NCBI GenBank assembly: GCA_017745595.1
Contig: WMBV01000006.1
Coordinates: forward strand, 169,746 to 233,745
From: Bordetella petrii
GTDB lineage: Bacteria; Pseudomonadota; Gammaproteobacteria; Burkholderiales; Burkholderiaceae_B
Direction of reading: 5' to 3'
Length of the DNA: 64,000 nucleotides
The notes below the pieces were generated by a model. It made no database searches. It was not told the origin of the DNA and worked only from the letters and a program-made list of their open reading frames with translations. How positions within the stretch are numbered: position 1 is the first letter of the stretch; each line of letters begins with the position of its first letter. The position numbers were made by a program, and so were the translations under genes. Positions 52,988 through 61,183 of this stretch are shown in pieces.

Positions 52988-55243
52988 TTACCAGCGATCC
53001 ACCGCACACCTGAGTCCTGTCGGAGTCCATACCAACGACACGGCGGGAAGGCCGCCAGCATCCTCGGCGATGCCGCGCAACGTATTTCGGTCTATGCCCG
53101 AATGTGCGCCGCCTTTCGGGTGGCTATGCCAAGTGCCGATGAAGGCCAGATACCCCAAAGAGGTTCCATTCGCTGTGCGCAAATTTTGAACAAGCCCATT
53201 CGTCCCAAGGACGAAGCGGGCGGCCTCCCGAATGCTGTCAGGCGGCGCATCCACGAGGCCAGCAATGGTGATGGTTCGATTCTCAAACGAGATACGACCG
53301 ACCAAGGCTCCACCTGTTTCCAGAGCGCCCCAGCGCAGCGCATCAGCATGGATCGCTTGCACGACAGGGTGCAGAATCCGAATGTTCCAGCCACCATCGT
53401 CTGCTACGTTGAGCACAGTGGTCGGGCCGAGGCTGGTGCTGGTCCATGCCATGCCGAGGCCTTCGGTATCCGAGACCCCGGCGCAAAGCGTCGCCTCCTT
53501 CGGGAGTCCGCCAACGAGCCAGCGTTCCAGTTGCAGGCCAGCTAATGAAGCAGAACGCGAAACAACGGCATCGGACATTGGCATCGTCAGTGAACGGCAG
53601 TTGTCGCCCACAAAAATACGCGTCGGCTCAGACGTATCGCCAGCAATCGACGCCCGCAGTTCCGGCACAAACCGACAGCACTCGAACAAGAATGCCGTAA
53701 GATCGTCAACCCGACCGGCGCGACCAGGCCCTTCAAGCAAAACCGCGACACAGCGCCCCTGGCCATACATGACGATCCGTGCCAACCGCGCAGGGGATTG
53801 GTTCAGCGCCGTTGATTGCGTTTCTGCGGCCAACACCTGAAGTGAGGCTGTCGCATCCACGATGAGGGCCGCATCCTGCGGAACGGTTGCAGCAAACTGC
53901 GCAGCATCGACCAAGAGAGTCACTGCGTCGGTGTCGAACGCTTGCGATTGAAGATGCGACAGCGACTCAAAGGCCGTCTTCATCAGCGCCGACTTCCGAG
54001 GTGGGACCAGCACCGATGCCCGCTCAATGAGTGCATGCCGGGCCGCGTTGTGAGGCGACATGGACTCGTTATCGACGAAGGTCATTGAGCCGAAACCCGC
54101 TCGCCCCAGTTGCATCGCGATTTTCGACCCCACGCTTCCGCAGCCGAGCAAGACCAGCGGCTGCGATGTGGCCGCAGATGGAATGCCGGACGTTCTTGCC
54201 AGCAGTTCGGGAGACAACGCATGTGCGTGAAAAGCCGGGTGAACCGTGGCGTTTCGCTCCAGGAGCGATTGAGCGTTGAGTTCATAGCGCACCACGTAGG
54301 GCAATACCTCGATACTTCTCCCCGGTGAGCCCACAAGCGACGCTGGCCTTTGAACAGTCAGAATCACAATCGCATACAAGCCATGCGTCCAGCCACGCGA
54401 GTCTTGCTGCATATCCAGAATCGAACGTCCATAGTAGCCGTCCAAGCCTTGAGCCAAAGCGTCACGATCGACGCCGAGTTCCGCTGCTCGATCAAGCAAC
54501 GTCGCGAGATCGACAACCGTCTCGGGTTGATAGTGGCCGACCACATGCGGGTTGCCGTCGGTTATTGGAGCCCGCGCAATGAAGGCTGCGGTATGGCCAT
54601 TTCCCCATTTACCCAACTTGTCGTTGTGAACCTCCTGATAGAACACAGGATCGACTTGAGCAGTCAGTTCGGCATTGACGATGGCGTATAGCCCGCCATC
54701 AATCGTCACGTAGCCTGCGGGAACCACCAAAATCGTGCCGTCAGCGGGAGCGGCGGCCGCGACATTCTCGGCACTGAATACAAGGGTCGAAGGACAACTG
54801 TCTCGACGAGTCGGCTCCCACCCCTGTTCAAGGTCCAGCAACGTCCCGGCTGCGGCCTTGTGCAACCAAACGATCAACTGATCGACGATGGCGTCCAGAC
54901 CAAACCGATGCAGCAGCTCGTCCAACGATCCCTCGAACAGACAAGGCGAGACCAACTCGCCTTCGCGATGAGGATTGATGTGCGGCAAGTTGAGTGGGAA
55001 GTCCGCACGCAAGAAAGGCTTGGGTGCAGACATGGGCCAGTCACTGCCGAATACCAGAACGCATGTCTCGACCGAGCGCACTCCGGTCCCGGATACGCCA
55101 TTGCGCCGAGACCTGCTCGGCAATTCAACAGCAACATCGACTTCAATCTGCGTCGATTCACCACTTTTCCTTGGCTCGCCAACGCGGACAAGGCCCCTGT
55201 GCCGCTGAAGTTGATGCAGTGCGTCCGCGATGGTGCCCGTCAT
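52988..55243 (-). CDS. E2-E1-JAB triple-domain ubiquitin-like transfer protein
   Basis: A 751-residue fusion. N-terminal E2-like domain (about 30-140): P-x-F-P-L-N-L-P-H-I-N-P-H (82-92), then G-E-L-V-S-P-C-L-F with the candidate catalytic Cys101. A middle domain (about 150-345) is unassigned. ThiF/E1-like adenylation domain (about 355-575): VLLGCGSVGSKIAMQLGRAG nucleotide loop, FVDNESMSPHNAARH, K417, IVDATAS; a Cys pair at 522-523 could be the thioester site. C-terminal JAB/JAMM peptidase (about 625-751): ETGGALVG (Glu642) and GTWHSHPKGGAHSGID (His706, His708, Ser715, Asp718). It could activate, transfer and remove a ubiquitin-like tag in one chain. It overlaps the upstream MBL gene by 4 bases. 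Confidence 0.88.
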   Translation of the reverse strand: MTGTIADALHQLQRHRGLVRVGEPRKSGESTQIEVDVAVELPSRSRRNGVSGTGVRSVETCVLVFGSDWPMSAPKPFLRADFPLNLPHINPHREGELVSPCLFEGSLDELLHRFGLDAIVDQLIVWLHKAAAGTLLDLEQGWEPTRRDSCPSTLVFSAENVAAAAPADGTILVVPAGYVTIDGGLYAIVNAELTAQVDPVFYQEVHNDKLGKWGNGHTAAFIARAPITDGNPHVVGHYQPETVVDLATLLDRAAELGVDRDALAQGLDGYYGRSILDMQQDSRGWTHGLYAIVILTVQRPASLVGSPGRSIEVLPYVVRYELNAQSLLERNATVHPAFHAHALSPELLARTSGIPSAATSQPLVLLGCGSVGSKIAMQLGRAGFGSMTFVDNESMSPHNAARHALIERASVLVPPRKSALMKTAFESLSHLQSQAFDTDAVTLLVDAAQFAATVPQDAALIVDATASLQVLAAETQSTALNQSPARLARIVMYGQGRCVAVLLEGPGRAGRVDDLTAFLFECCRFVPELRASIAGDTSEPTRIFVGDNCRSLTMPMSDAVVSRSASLAGLQLERWLVGGLPKEATLCAGVSDTEGLGMAWTSTSLGPTTVLNVADDGGWNIRILHPVVQAIHADALRWGALETGGALVGRISFENRTITIAGLVDAPPDSIREAARFVLGTNGLVQNLRTANGTSLGYLAFIGTWHSHPKGGAHSGIDRNTLRGIAEDAGGLPAVSLVWTPTGLRCAVDRW

Positions 55244-56433
55244 GATGCCCCGTGTGGCATGGGCGCGCGCGCGGAGGTGATCACGGCGGCGGCCTTCGAT
55301 CCGGCTTCCTTCTTCGAGGGAGGCTGCACACCCTGAGCGGTGACGGTGAAAACGAGGGGCTCCACGGATTTTTCGCTCGGATATTCGCCCGTGCAGTAAA
55401 AGTCGCCTTTTACTTCGTCCACGATTGCTACGTATTCACGCTTTGCGCGGATGCAGGGCGGATCGCTGTCGTCGTCTGCGATCGGCTTGCAACTGGCGAC
55501 GATGACGGCACCGTTGCGGGTCTGCGAAAGCGCCTTGCGAGCGTCGGCATCAAGTTTGGCCTTTTCGCGGTAGTCCGACCAACTGTCATAGGACAGCGAA
55601 TGCCAGGAACAGTGATGTGGCGCCTGCATGATGTCGTACTCAAGCACATCGGCTTCGGCCTTGTGGCGCTGCCACTGGCGGTTCCAGATAAATACTTCGG
55701 CATCGCCACCAGTAAGGAATTTTGCGCCATCCGGCGTCTGAGCATCAGCGGCCAATGTGAAGTTCAAGATCACGCTGGACTGGTTCTTGACCAGGCACTC
55801 TTCCTCTTCTTCGTCGTCCTGGGCGTCCAAGGGTGCCAGAAGAATCGCGGAGAAGAATGCGGAACTCTTGCCATTGATCGTCGAGAAGCGCGTGTCCACC
55901 TTCCGCACAATCGAGGTGAGATCATCGGTTTTTCCGTCGATGTCCTCGCCCATGATCTGAATGCGGTCGCCGTTCCCGACGACGAAATTCTTGTCGCGGT
56001 TCAGCTGTACGCGCCGACGCGCCTCCGTGTTGAATGCCTTGGCGTCGTCACTCAAGGTGTGCGTCTTGCTGGCGCGTCGAAACACGATCGGAGACGACCA
56101 TATCTCGCGGATCACGATCTTCTTGTCCTTGTCGTCCTTCTTGTCATCCGGATACTTGTCCAGCGGCCCCAGGTGGAAGTGCCGCGTCAGGCCTCGGCAA
56201 TGGTCCTGGTCCGGGTGGCTCAGCAGGAACGCATCGACATACGGCCTGCCGTTCTCATCTTTCTTCAGTCGGTCGCGCAGATCCTTGGCGACATCGCGCG
56301 CCTCACCGTCAGGGTCGTCGGCGTCTTGCCTGATGTTTACGTCGATCAGCAGGGTGGTTGCGTCGAGGTCGCCGAACTTGATGAGGGTCATGTCCCCGTT
56401 GTCGACGGGAAAAAACGTGATGGTTGTGGGCAT
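55240..56433 (-). CDS. Metallo-beta-lactamase-fold protein with C-terminal extension (island protein 2)
   Basis: A 397-residue MBL-fold protein. Metal motifs LLSHPDQDH (His73, Asp75, Asp77, His78), FLTGGDAEVF and MQAPHHCSWHS. Very charged inserts follow the first motif (KYPDDKKDDKDKK) and precede the third (DDEEEEE). After the MBL core, a beta-rich tail (about 335-375, FYCTGEYPSEKSVEPLVFTVTAQG) ends in a basic, flexible PPSKKEAGSKAAAVITSARAPMPHGAS. First gene of the operon, coupled to the E2-E1-JAB gene by ATGA. The tail could be a substrate or docking region for the conjugation enzyme; no di-Gly is present. Confidence 0.86.
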   Translation of the reverse strand: MPTTITFFPVDNGDMTLIKFGDLDATTLLIDVNIRQDADDPDGEARDVAKDLRDRLKKDENGRPYVDAFLLSHPDQDHCRGLTRHFHLGPLDKYPDDKKDDKDKKIVIREIWSSPIVFRRASKTHTLSDDAKAFNTEARRRVQLNRDKNFVVGNGDRIQIMGEDIDGKTDDLTSIVRKVDTRFSTINGKSSAFFSAILLAPLDAQDDEEEEECLVKNQSSVILNFTLAADAQTPDGAKFLTGGDAEVFIWNRQWQRHKAEADVLEYDIMQAPHHCSWHSLSYDSWSDYREKAKLDADARKALSQTRNGAVIVASCKPIADDDSDPPCIRAKREYVAIVDEVKGDFYCTGEYPSEKSVEPLVFTVTAQGVQPPSKKEAGSKAAAVITSARAPMPHGAS

Positions 56434-56521
56434 TGGGGCTCCGGGTAGACGACCGAAGGATGATCGCGTATAGTTAATGTACGACTATTTTTTATATCCG
56501 TCTACTTTTTAGGCGCAACTG
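56434..56521. promoter_or_regulatory. Divergent promoter/operator of the MBL operon and the CapW-like repressor
   Basis: An 88-base AT-rich spacer between divergent starts. It contains the dyad ATAGT-N9-ACTAT (56470-56488), well placed to be the binding site of the WYL repressor, and T-rich sequence downstream of it. CapW/BrxR repressors bind such imperfect palindromes in their own promoter regions. Confidence 0.65.
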
Positions 56522-57424
56522 ATGCAAGAGCCCTCTGTCACTGCCGCCAATCCTGCTGAGCCCAAAGGGCTAAGTTGGGGGTTGGAAAGCAGACTTCAAT
56601 TCATCGATTTCCGTTTGCGCTGGGAACGGCACATTAATCGAATGGATCTCACTGAGCACTTCGGCATATCGGTTCCCCAGGCGTCACTGGACATTGCCAA
56701 GTACACGGAGTTGGCGCCGAGCAACCTAACTTACGACCGCAGTTCCAAGACCTACACGGCAGCGCCGAGTTTTCACCCGCTTTACCAACGAAGTTCGGCG
56801 CAACACTATCTAGCGGAGCTGCTGGCCACCAAGATGGGAGTCATCGAGCCTGCGGCCAGCTTTATCGGCTCAGCACTTGAGGCAGATTGGGCGCCGTCCC
56901 CCTGGCGCACGATCAATGAACAGACCGTCGAAGCAGTGGTCCGGGCAATTCGGCAGCAGGAAGCCATTTGGGTGAGCTACCAGTCCATGACGTCCATGGA
57001 CGAATCGGTTCGTCTGCTGTCTCCCCACGCCCTTGGTAATGACGGTTTTCGCTGGCACATGCGCGCGTTTTGCCACAAACGCCAGCGCTTCAGTGATTTC
57101 GTCCTCGCCCGAATCCTGCGCATCGACGGCTTCGAAGCGAGCCAAGTGGACGCCAGCCAAGATTCGCACTGGCAAACTCTCTTGACGCTGGTGCTTGCAC
57201 CGCACCCCGATTTGCCCGCTGCCAAGAAACGAGTCCTGGAGTTGGACTATGGAATGGAAGACGGACAGGTCAAACTTCCATGCCGCCAAGCGTTTTTGTA
57301 TTACACGCTGAGGCGTTTGGGCTTGCATACCAAGGAAGCACCCGACCCTCTCGCGCAGCAGATCACTTTAAAGAACCGCGATGAAATTCAACCCTATATT
57401 GATGCCTTGTCGGCCCAAAGCTGA
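56522..57424 (+). CDS. CapW/BrxR-type WYL-domain transcriptional repressor
   Basis: A 300-residue protein: N-terminal winged helix (RLQFIDFRLRWERHINRMDLTEHFGISVPQASLDIAKYTELAPSNLTYDRSSKTYTA, about 20-80), a WYL-type ligand domain (about 135-215, AIWVSYQSMTSMDESVRLLSPHALGNDGFRWHMRAFCHKRQRFSDFVLARI) and a C-terminal WCX-like part. This is the layout of the CapW and BrxR repressors that control CBASS, BREX and other defence operons. Divergent from the MBL/E2-E1-JAB operon and 6 bases before a membrane-protein gene, it is the likely damage- or phage-responsive switch of the island. Confidence 0.9.
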   Translation: MQEPSVTAANPAEPKGLSWGLESRLQFIDFRLRWERHINRMDLTEHFGISVPQASLDIAKYTELAPSNLTYDRSSKTYTAAPSFHPLYQRSSAQHYLAELLATKMGVIEPAASFIGSALEADWAPSPWRTINEQTVEAVVRAIRQQEAIWVSYQSMTSMDESVRLLSPHALGNDGFRWHMRAFCHKRQRFSDFVLARILRIDGFEASQVDASQDSHWQTLLTLVLAPHPDLPAAKKRVLELDYGMEDGQVKLPCRQAFLYYTLRRLGLHTKEAPDPLAQQITLKNRDEIQPYIDALSAQS

Positions 57425-57430
57425 ACGCCC

Positions 57431-58219
57431 ATGACAACTATTTTTGAACTGGTCAAAGACCCCTATGAGCGCAAGGCGCGCGTAATCCCAGGACTTCTTG
57501 TAGCGTTACCGCTGCTCGTTCCTTTGTTGTGCGTCTACGGCGCAAAGCACCCGGTACTTACAGGCGTGATCGGCTTGCTTGGTGGCTGCGGTGCCATTTA
57601 TGCGCTTGCGAGCGTAGCTCGCGGGCGCGGGAAGAAGCTTGAAGAGATCCTGGTTGCAAGGTGGGGCGGTATGCCGACAACCATCGCGTTACGCCATCGC
57701 GACAAGTTTCTCGATGGTGTCAGCAAGCAGCGCTACCACACGGCGATCACGGCCAAGCTGGGCATCGCCATGCCAACGGCAGAAGAAGAATCAGCAAGCC
57801 CTGACAAGGCAGACGACATCTACGTTGGCGCCACAAAGCGGCTTCGCGAACTCACGCGTTCCAACAAGCAGCTCTTGCTGAAAGAGAACATCGCCTACGG
57901 ATTTCACCGCAATATGCTGGCAATGAAGCCTGCCGGCATCGTGTCGTGCCTCCTGGGCATCGTCTACGGATTGCTGATTGCAAAGATTCTGCAGGTAGTA
58001 CCTCCTCATTTTAACCTAGAGCACCTTGCCGATCCGGGGCTTGCCGCAGGCTTGACACTGCTCATTTCGCTGGCATTACTTGCCGCTTGGCTGCTGTATT
58101 TCGATCAGGGCGCGGTCAGACGGATGGGGTTCGTCTATGCAGAACGCTTGTTTGAGTGCTTGCCGTCTTTGCCTTCTTCGGCCCCGCGGAAAAGAGCCTC
58201 AAAACCGACTACGGACTGA
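57431..58219 (+). CDS. Four-helix membrane protein of unknown function
   Basis: A 262-residue protein with two adjacent membrane helices near the N-terminus (about 18-36 and 41-62), a basic cytoplasmic middle of about 100 residues (KKLEEILVARWGGMPTTIALRHRDKFLDGVSKQRYHTAI), and two C-terminal helices (about 167-187 and 205-226). Paired-helix proteins of this kind are common membrane-disrupting effectors in bacterial immunity, but I do not recognise this family. It is co-directional with the WYL repressor (6-base gap), so it is probably made under the same control. Confidence 0.72.
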   Translation: MTTIFELVKDPYERKARVIPGLLVALPLLVPLLCVYGAKHPVLTGVIGLLGGCGAIYALASVARGRGKKLEEILVARWGGMPTTIALRHRDKFLDGVSKQRYHTAITAKLGIAMPTAEEESASPDKADDIYVGATKRLRELTRSNKQLLLKENIAYGFHRNMLAMKPAGIVSCLLGIVYGLLIAKILQVVPPHFNLEHLADPGLAAGLTLLISLALLAAWLLYFDQGAVRRMGFVYAERLFECLPSLPSSAPRKRASKPTTD

Positions 58220-58296
58220 GATTCAATGCTCTTTGCAAATAGGCGCGTAACTCCGCAGGAATGCTTGCCTATCGGCTGACTTCCGACGGGGGATGG

Positions 58297-59580
58297 TCAC
58301 GCCTCTTGGCTGGCAGCCGCGTGATTGCGATGCAGGTCCGAAACCACCGCGATCAATCTGTTGATCGGTTCAGCCAGCCGCTTCGGCAAGACGCGATGCT
58401 GGGTATGGGTTTTCAAGTCGGCGATCCAGCGATGCGCAACCCACACGTCTTCTTCAGGGTGGTGGTTGTCTACGCCGTTGCAATACTTGTAGCCAACGAG
58501 CGAATCAGTGTGCGACAGCAGGATGCGCGCCATCGTCATGTGGAAGCGATGGGCCTGGAGATCCGCCGGGCCTTTGGGACGCGGCAGGGTCAGTCGTAGG
58601 CATCGCTGGCCGTTGAACTCGCTCCAGTCGGGGCCAACGACTTGTCCCGCGCGTTCCAGCATCTTGCGCGACTGTTCGTTCTTGCCATTGACCAAGGCAA
58701 CGGCGACCGTACCCTTCGGGTACTCCAGCTTTTCGGCGAGCAGGTTCATCCAGCGCACCAACTTGTTCAGGGTCTCATCGTCGGCAAACACAAGGAACTG
58801 ATGGCGCTGCTCGTCGTCCAGAAACGCCGGCAATTGCGCGTAGAGGGGGTACAGCAGGTCGTGGAGATAGATGTAGGTCTGCCGGCGTCCTTGCTCGTGG
58901 CTCCGCGTGGTCGCAGTCAATACCTGCCGTGCCCACTCGGGCGTGAGTTCGTCCAGCGTCATCTCGGTGATGTCGATGGAGATGAGCGGGAATCCGAGCG
59001 ACTTCCCGATAAGAGCCTTGCGCCCGTCGAAGGCGTGGCCGAGTTCGATTTCAACGCCGCCCAGCACCATCGGTTCAGCCTGGACCGGGGGGCCGAGCAC
59101 GGCAACGTCGAGCCGGAATTTGCTGCCGAATGGCGTCTCCAGGGGATGCTCGGTTGCCACCTGGTCGGCGCCGAGCAACAAGTTGCCTTCCAGCGGATAG
59201 TCCGACGCATCCATATCCTTGAACGCCCACGGCATCGCAAGCCCGGCATTCAAACGTCGTGAGAGTTCGGCCGCGACAAGTTCTTTCGCCCGCCGGTGTT
59301 CAGGACTTTCCTGCACGGCGCGCCATCGGCTGGCTTCTTCATCGTCGAAGTGCGCTTTGGGGTTAAAGGTGTGCTGGGCAGGAAGTACGCGGAAATGGGA
59401 TCGCCGACGCAGCTTCCCGCTTTCAAAGGAGGGGCTGACCCATGTCACCATCTGGCGCTCTGCGCCTGGAGACACCAAGGGCCACAGCTTGCGCGCATGT
59501 TCCCGGCTGCGAACGTCGCGCGCGGCAATCGTGGTCTGGAAAATCCCTTTTCGAGAGAAGACAACGATCGCCTCGTCCAT
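58297..59580 (-). CDS. CoiA-like/PD-(D/E)XK nuclease-fold protein
   Basis: A 427-residue protein. An N-terminal segment of CoiA type (to about 60) precedes HRRAKELVAAELSRRL (95-110). A probable restriction-endonuclease-fold core follows: KFRLDVAVLG (Asp158), GGVEIELGHAFDGRKALIGKSLGFPLISIDI (Glu177, Glu179, Lys188), matching a D-(E-x-E)-K arrangement. The C-terminal half is helical with no assigned motif. It follows the HEPN gene by 13 bases and converges on the four-helix gene. Likely DNA nuclease; the assignment rests on motif spacing. Confidence 0.72.
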   Translation of the reverse strand: MDEAIVVFSRKGIFQTTIAARDVRSREHARKLWPLVSPGAERQMVTWVSPSFESGKLRRRSHFRVLPAQHTFNPKAHFDDEEASRWRAVQESPEHRRAKELVAAELSRRLNAGLAMPWAFKDMDASDYPLEGNLLLGADQVATEHPLETPFGSKFRLDVAVLGPPVQAEPMVLGGVEIELGHAFDGRKALIGKSLGFPLISIDITEMTLDELTPEWARQVLTATTRSHEQGRRQTYIYLHDLLYPLYAQLPAFLDDEQRHQFLVFADDETLNKLVRWMNLLAEKLEYPKGTVAVALVNGKNEQSRKMLERAGQVVGPDWSEFNGQRCLRLTLPRPKGPADLQAHRFHMTMARILLSHTDSLVGYKYCNGVDNHHPEEDVWVAHRWIADLKTHTQHRVLPKRLAEPINRLIAVVSDLHRNHAAASQEA

Positions 59581-59593
59581 TCCTGTCTCTCAC

Positions 59594-60412
59594 TTACGGC
59601 GATACGGCCGCTAATTTCGTGGTGCCATCCAGCTTGCGGTGAATCAGCGATACCAGCGTCAGGATGTCCAGTGCGTCCTGTTCGGACATGGGCCAATTCG
59701 TCTTGGGCGCATGGGCCAGCGGATTGCGCACGGCGCCAAATAAGCCGATCAGCAGGTTGGCAAAGCCTTTCTGCTCGCTCTTTTCGGACTCGGTGGTGAG
59801 CGGTCCCAAGGCGAGAACGGGTTGCTGGCCTGCGAATGCCTTGTTCACCAAGTCCGCGCCGTCGCCGTTCAGGCCCGACAGCAGGCGAATCCGCTCCGCA
59901 ACACCTTTCGTTGCCTCGAACACGGCATGGAAGTAGTTTTCCTCCAGCAACTCGGCGCGGCAGTAGTTCAGCACTTCCGCATGGACGACGCGGCTTTCCA
60001 GTGCGGCCTTGAGTCGTCCCGCGCGGGCGCGGGCGGCATCAAGCGTCGTGGCCTTATCGGCGTGAGCAACCTTGCCGTCATCGCGCACGTAGAAACCGGA
60101 GAAGGCAAGGACGACATTGAGTTCGTCGCGCCGCCAAGCGAACGTCGCGGGATCGCGGGCGTAGTTCACCGGGTTCATCGCGCGGTTGATGAACATGATG
60201 AGATGGTTGCCGATCTGGTGGTGGTTCTGCGCACCGGCCAGCGCATTGAACAACCGCTTCCACTTTGTCATGCCGGGCGACGTGTCGGCAACCTCGATTT
60301 CCTGCAGCAGCCGCTCGATCTGTGTACCGCTCAGACCGCGTTCGGTATCGGCGAGCACGCGGCAGGCGGCTTCAAGATGCTGTGAGTTGAAAGGGGTAAT
60401 TCGCGTCGCCAA
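59594..60412 (-). CDS. TIGR02391/Ymh-type HEPN protein
   Basis: A 272-residue protein. The C-terminal half (NYFHAVFEATKGVAERIRLLSGLNGDGADLVNKAFAG, FANLLIGLFGAVRNPLAHAPK) matches the TIGR02391 (Ymh) family and carries the HEPN R-x4-H motif at Arg229-His234, a signature of RNA-cleaving toxins. The N-terminal half is a separate helical domain. Paired with a putative nuclease gene, it looks like an abortive-infection or restriction module. Start ATG 60412 gives normal N-terminal sequence. Confidence 0.82.
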   Translation of the reverse strand: MATRITPFNSQHLEAACRVLADTERGLSGTQIERLLQEIEVADTSPGMTKWKRLFNALAGAQNHHQIGNHLIMFINRAMNPVNYARDPATFAWRRDELNVVLAFSGFYVRDDGKVAHADKATTLDAARARAGRLKAALESRVVHAEVLNYCRAELLEENYFHAVFEATKGVAERIRLLSGLNGDGADLVNKAFAGQQPVLALGPLTTESEKSEQKGFANLLIGLFGAVRNPLAHAPKTNWPMSEQDALDILTLVSLIHRKLDGTTKLAAVSP

Positions 60413-60434
60413 TGCCTGTCTCCCTCGTCAGGCA

Positions 60435-60737
60435 TCAGATGATGGCCTGCAGGCCCTTGTCGGCGATGACGTTGAGCAGTTTGAGCGCTGGCCCCGTGGG
60501 ATGGGTTTCGCCTTGTTCCCACTTGCGCACGGTCGAGGCCGACGTGTGTAGATGAAGAGCGAACACCGGCTGGCTAAACTTCAAGGCTTCACGCAGCCGC
60601 TTGATATCGAAAGCACTGAACTCCCGCACCGGCGGCGGGCAGATTGCGTCGAACTCGCGCATCGTTACCTTGCCGATCGCTCCCGCTTCGTGGAGCGCGG
60701 CCAGATCGCCACGCAGGGATTCAATGATCTTGCTCAC
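60435..60737 (-). CDS. Xre/HigA-type antitoxin
   Basis: A 100-residue protein starting at GTG 60737 with GGAGGT just upstream, inside the end of the toxin gene. The C-terminal half is a Cro-type helix-turn-helix (FDIKRLREALKFSQPVFALHLHTSASTVRKWEQGETHPTGPALKLLNVI). The N-terminal part would wrap the toxin. The toxin-first order with a 17-base overlap is typical of HigBA-type pairs. It probably represses its own promoter upstream of the toxin. Confidence 0.85.
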   Translation of the reverse strand: MSKIIESLRGDLAALHEAGAIGKVTMREFDAICPPPVREFSAFDIKRLREALKFSQPVFALHLHTSASTVRKWEQGETHPTGPALKLLNVIADKGLQAII

Positions 60738-61116
60738 AATGCACCTCCAATAACACGCCTGACTGCAACGCCTTCGACAATGCTTCGGCGGACAGTTCCA
60801 GGAACACCTTGCCGGCGAATTGCAGTGCCTTCTTCTCGTCCTGCGTAATGTTCGCCTTGTCGCTCTTGGGGAACCCATGCAGGAACACATAGCGGCTGCC
60901 GATCCGGGCCGACAATAACGTGCGGTAGCCGCCACTCTTGCCACCACCAGGGCGGGCAACCCGTTTCTTGTAAAGGAAGCCGCCCAAGTCCGCGTCAATC
61001 AGACCGCTTTCCATCTCCTGAACCGCTTTGCACAAGGCGGCATCGGACAGCTTTTCGCCCGCCTGCCACCGCGCAAAATCCTTTCGTTTGAGGATGCGCG
61101 TCATCTTGACCTTCAA
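60721..61116 (-). CDS. RelE/HigB-type toxin
   Basis: A 131-residue basic protein (ILKRKDFARWQAGEKLSDAALCKAVQEMESGLIDADLGGFLYKKRVARPGGGKSGGYRTLLSARIGSRYVFLHGFPKSDKANI). GGKSGGYRTLL and YVFLHGFPKSDKANI are characteristic of the RelE-superfamily HigB2-like mRNA interferases. The start could be ATG 61116 or 61104. It precedes and overlaps the antitoxin. Likely role: ICE maintenance or phage defence. Confidence 0.86.
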   Translation of the reverse strand: MKVKMTRILKRKDFARWQAGEKLSDAALCKAVQEMESGLIDADLGGFLYKKRVARPGGGKSGGYRTLLSARIGSRYVFLHGFPKSDKANITQDEKKALQFAGKVFLELSAEALSKALQSGVLLEVHCEQDH

Positions 61117-61183
61117 ACTATACCCGAAACGGGCACACTTTTCCAGTGCTTAGTACGATACGCAGGCGGTGATGGCCACTGAG

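Noticed and set aside
51872..56433. A standard type II CBASS operon
   Set aside because: E1/E2 and JAB parts are present, but no CD-NTase (nucleotidyltransferase) gene or cyclic-nucleotide effector is found in the island.
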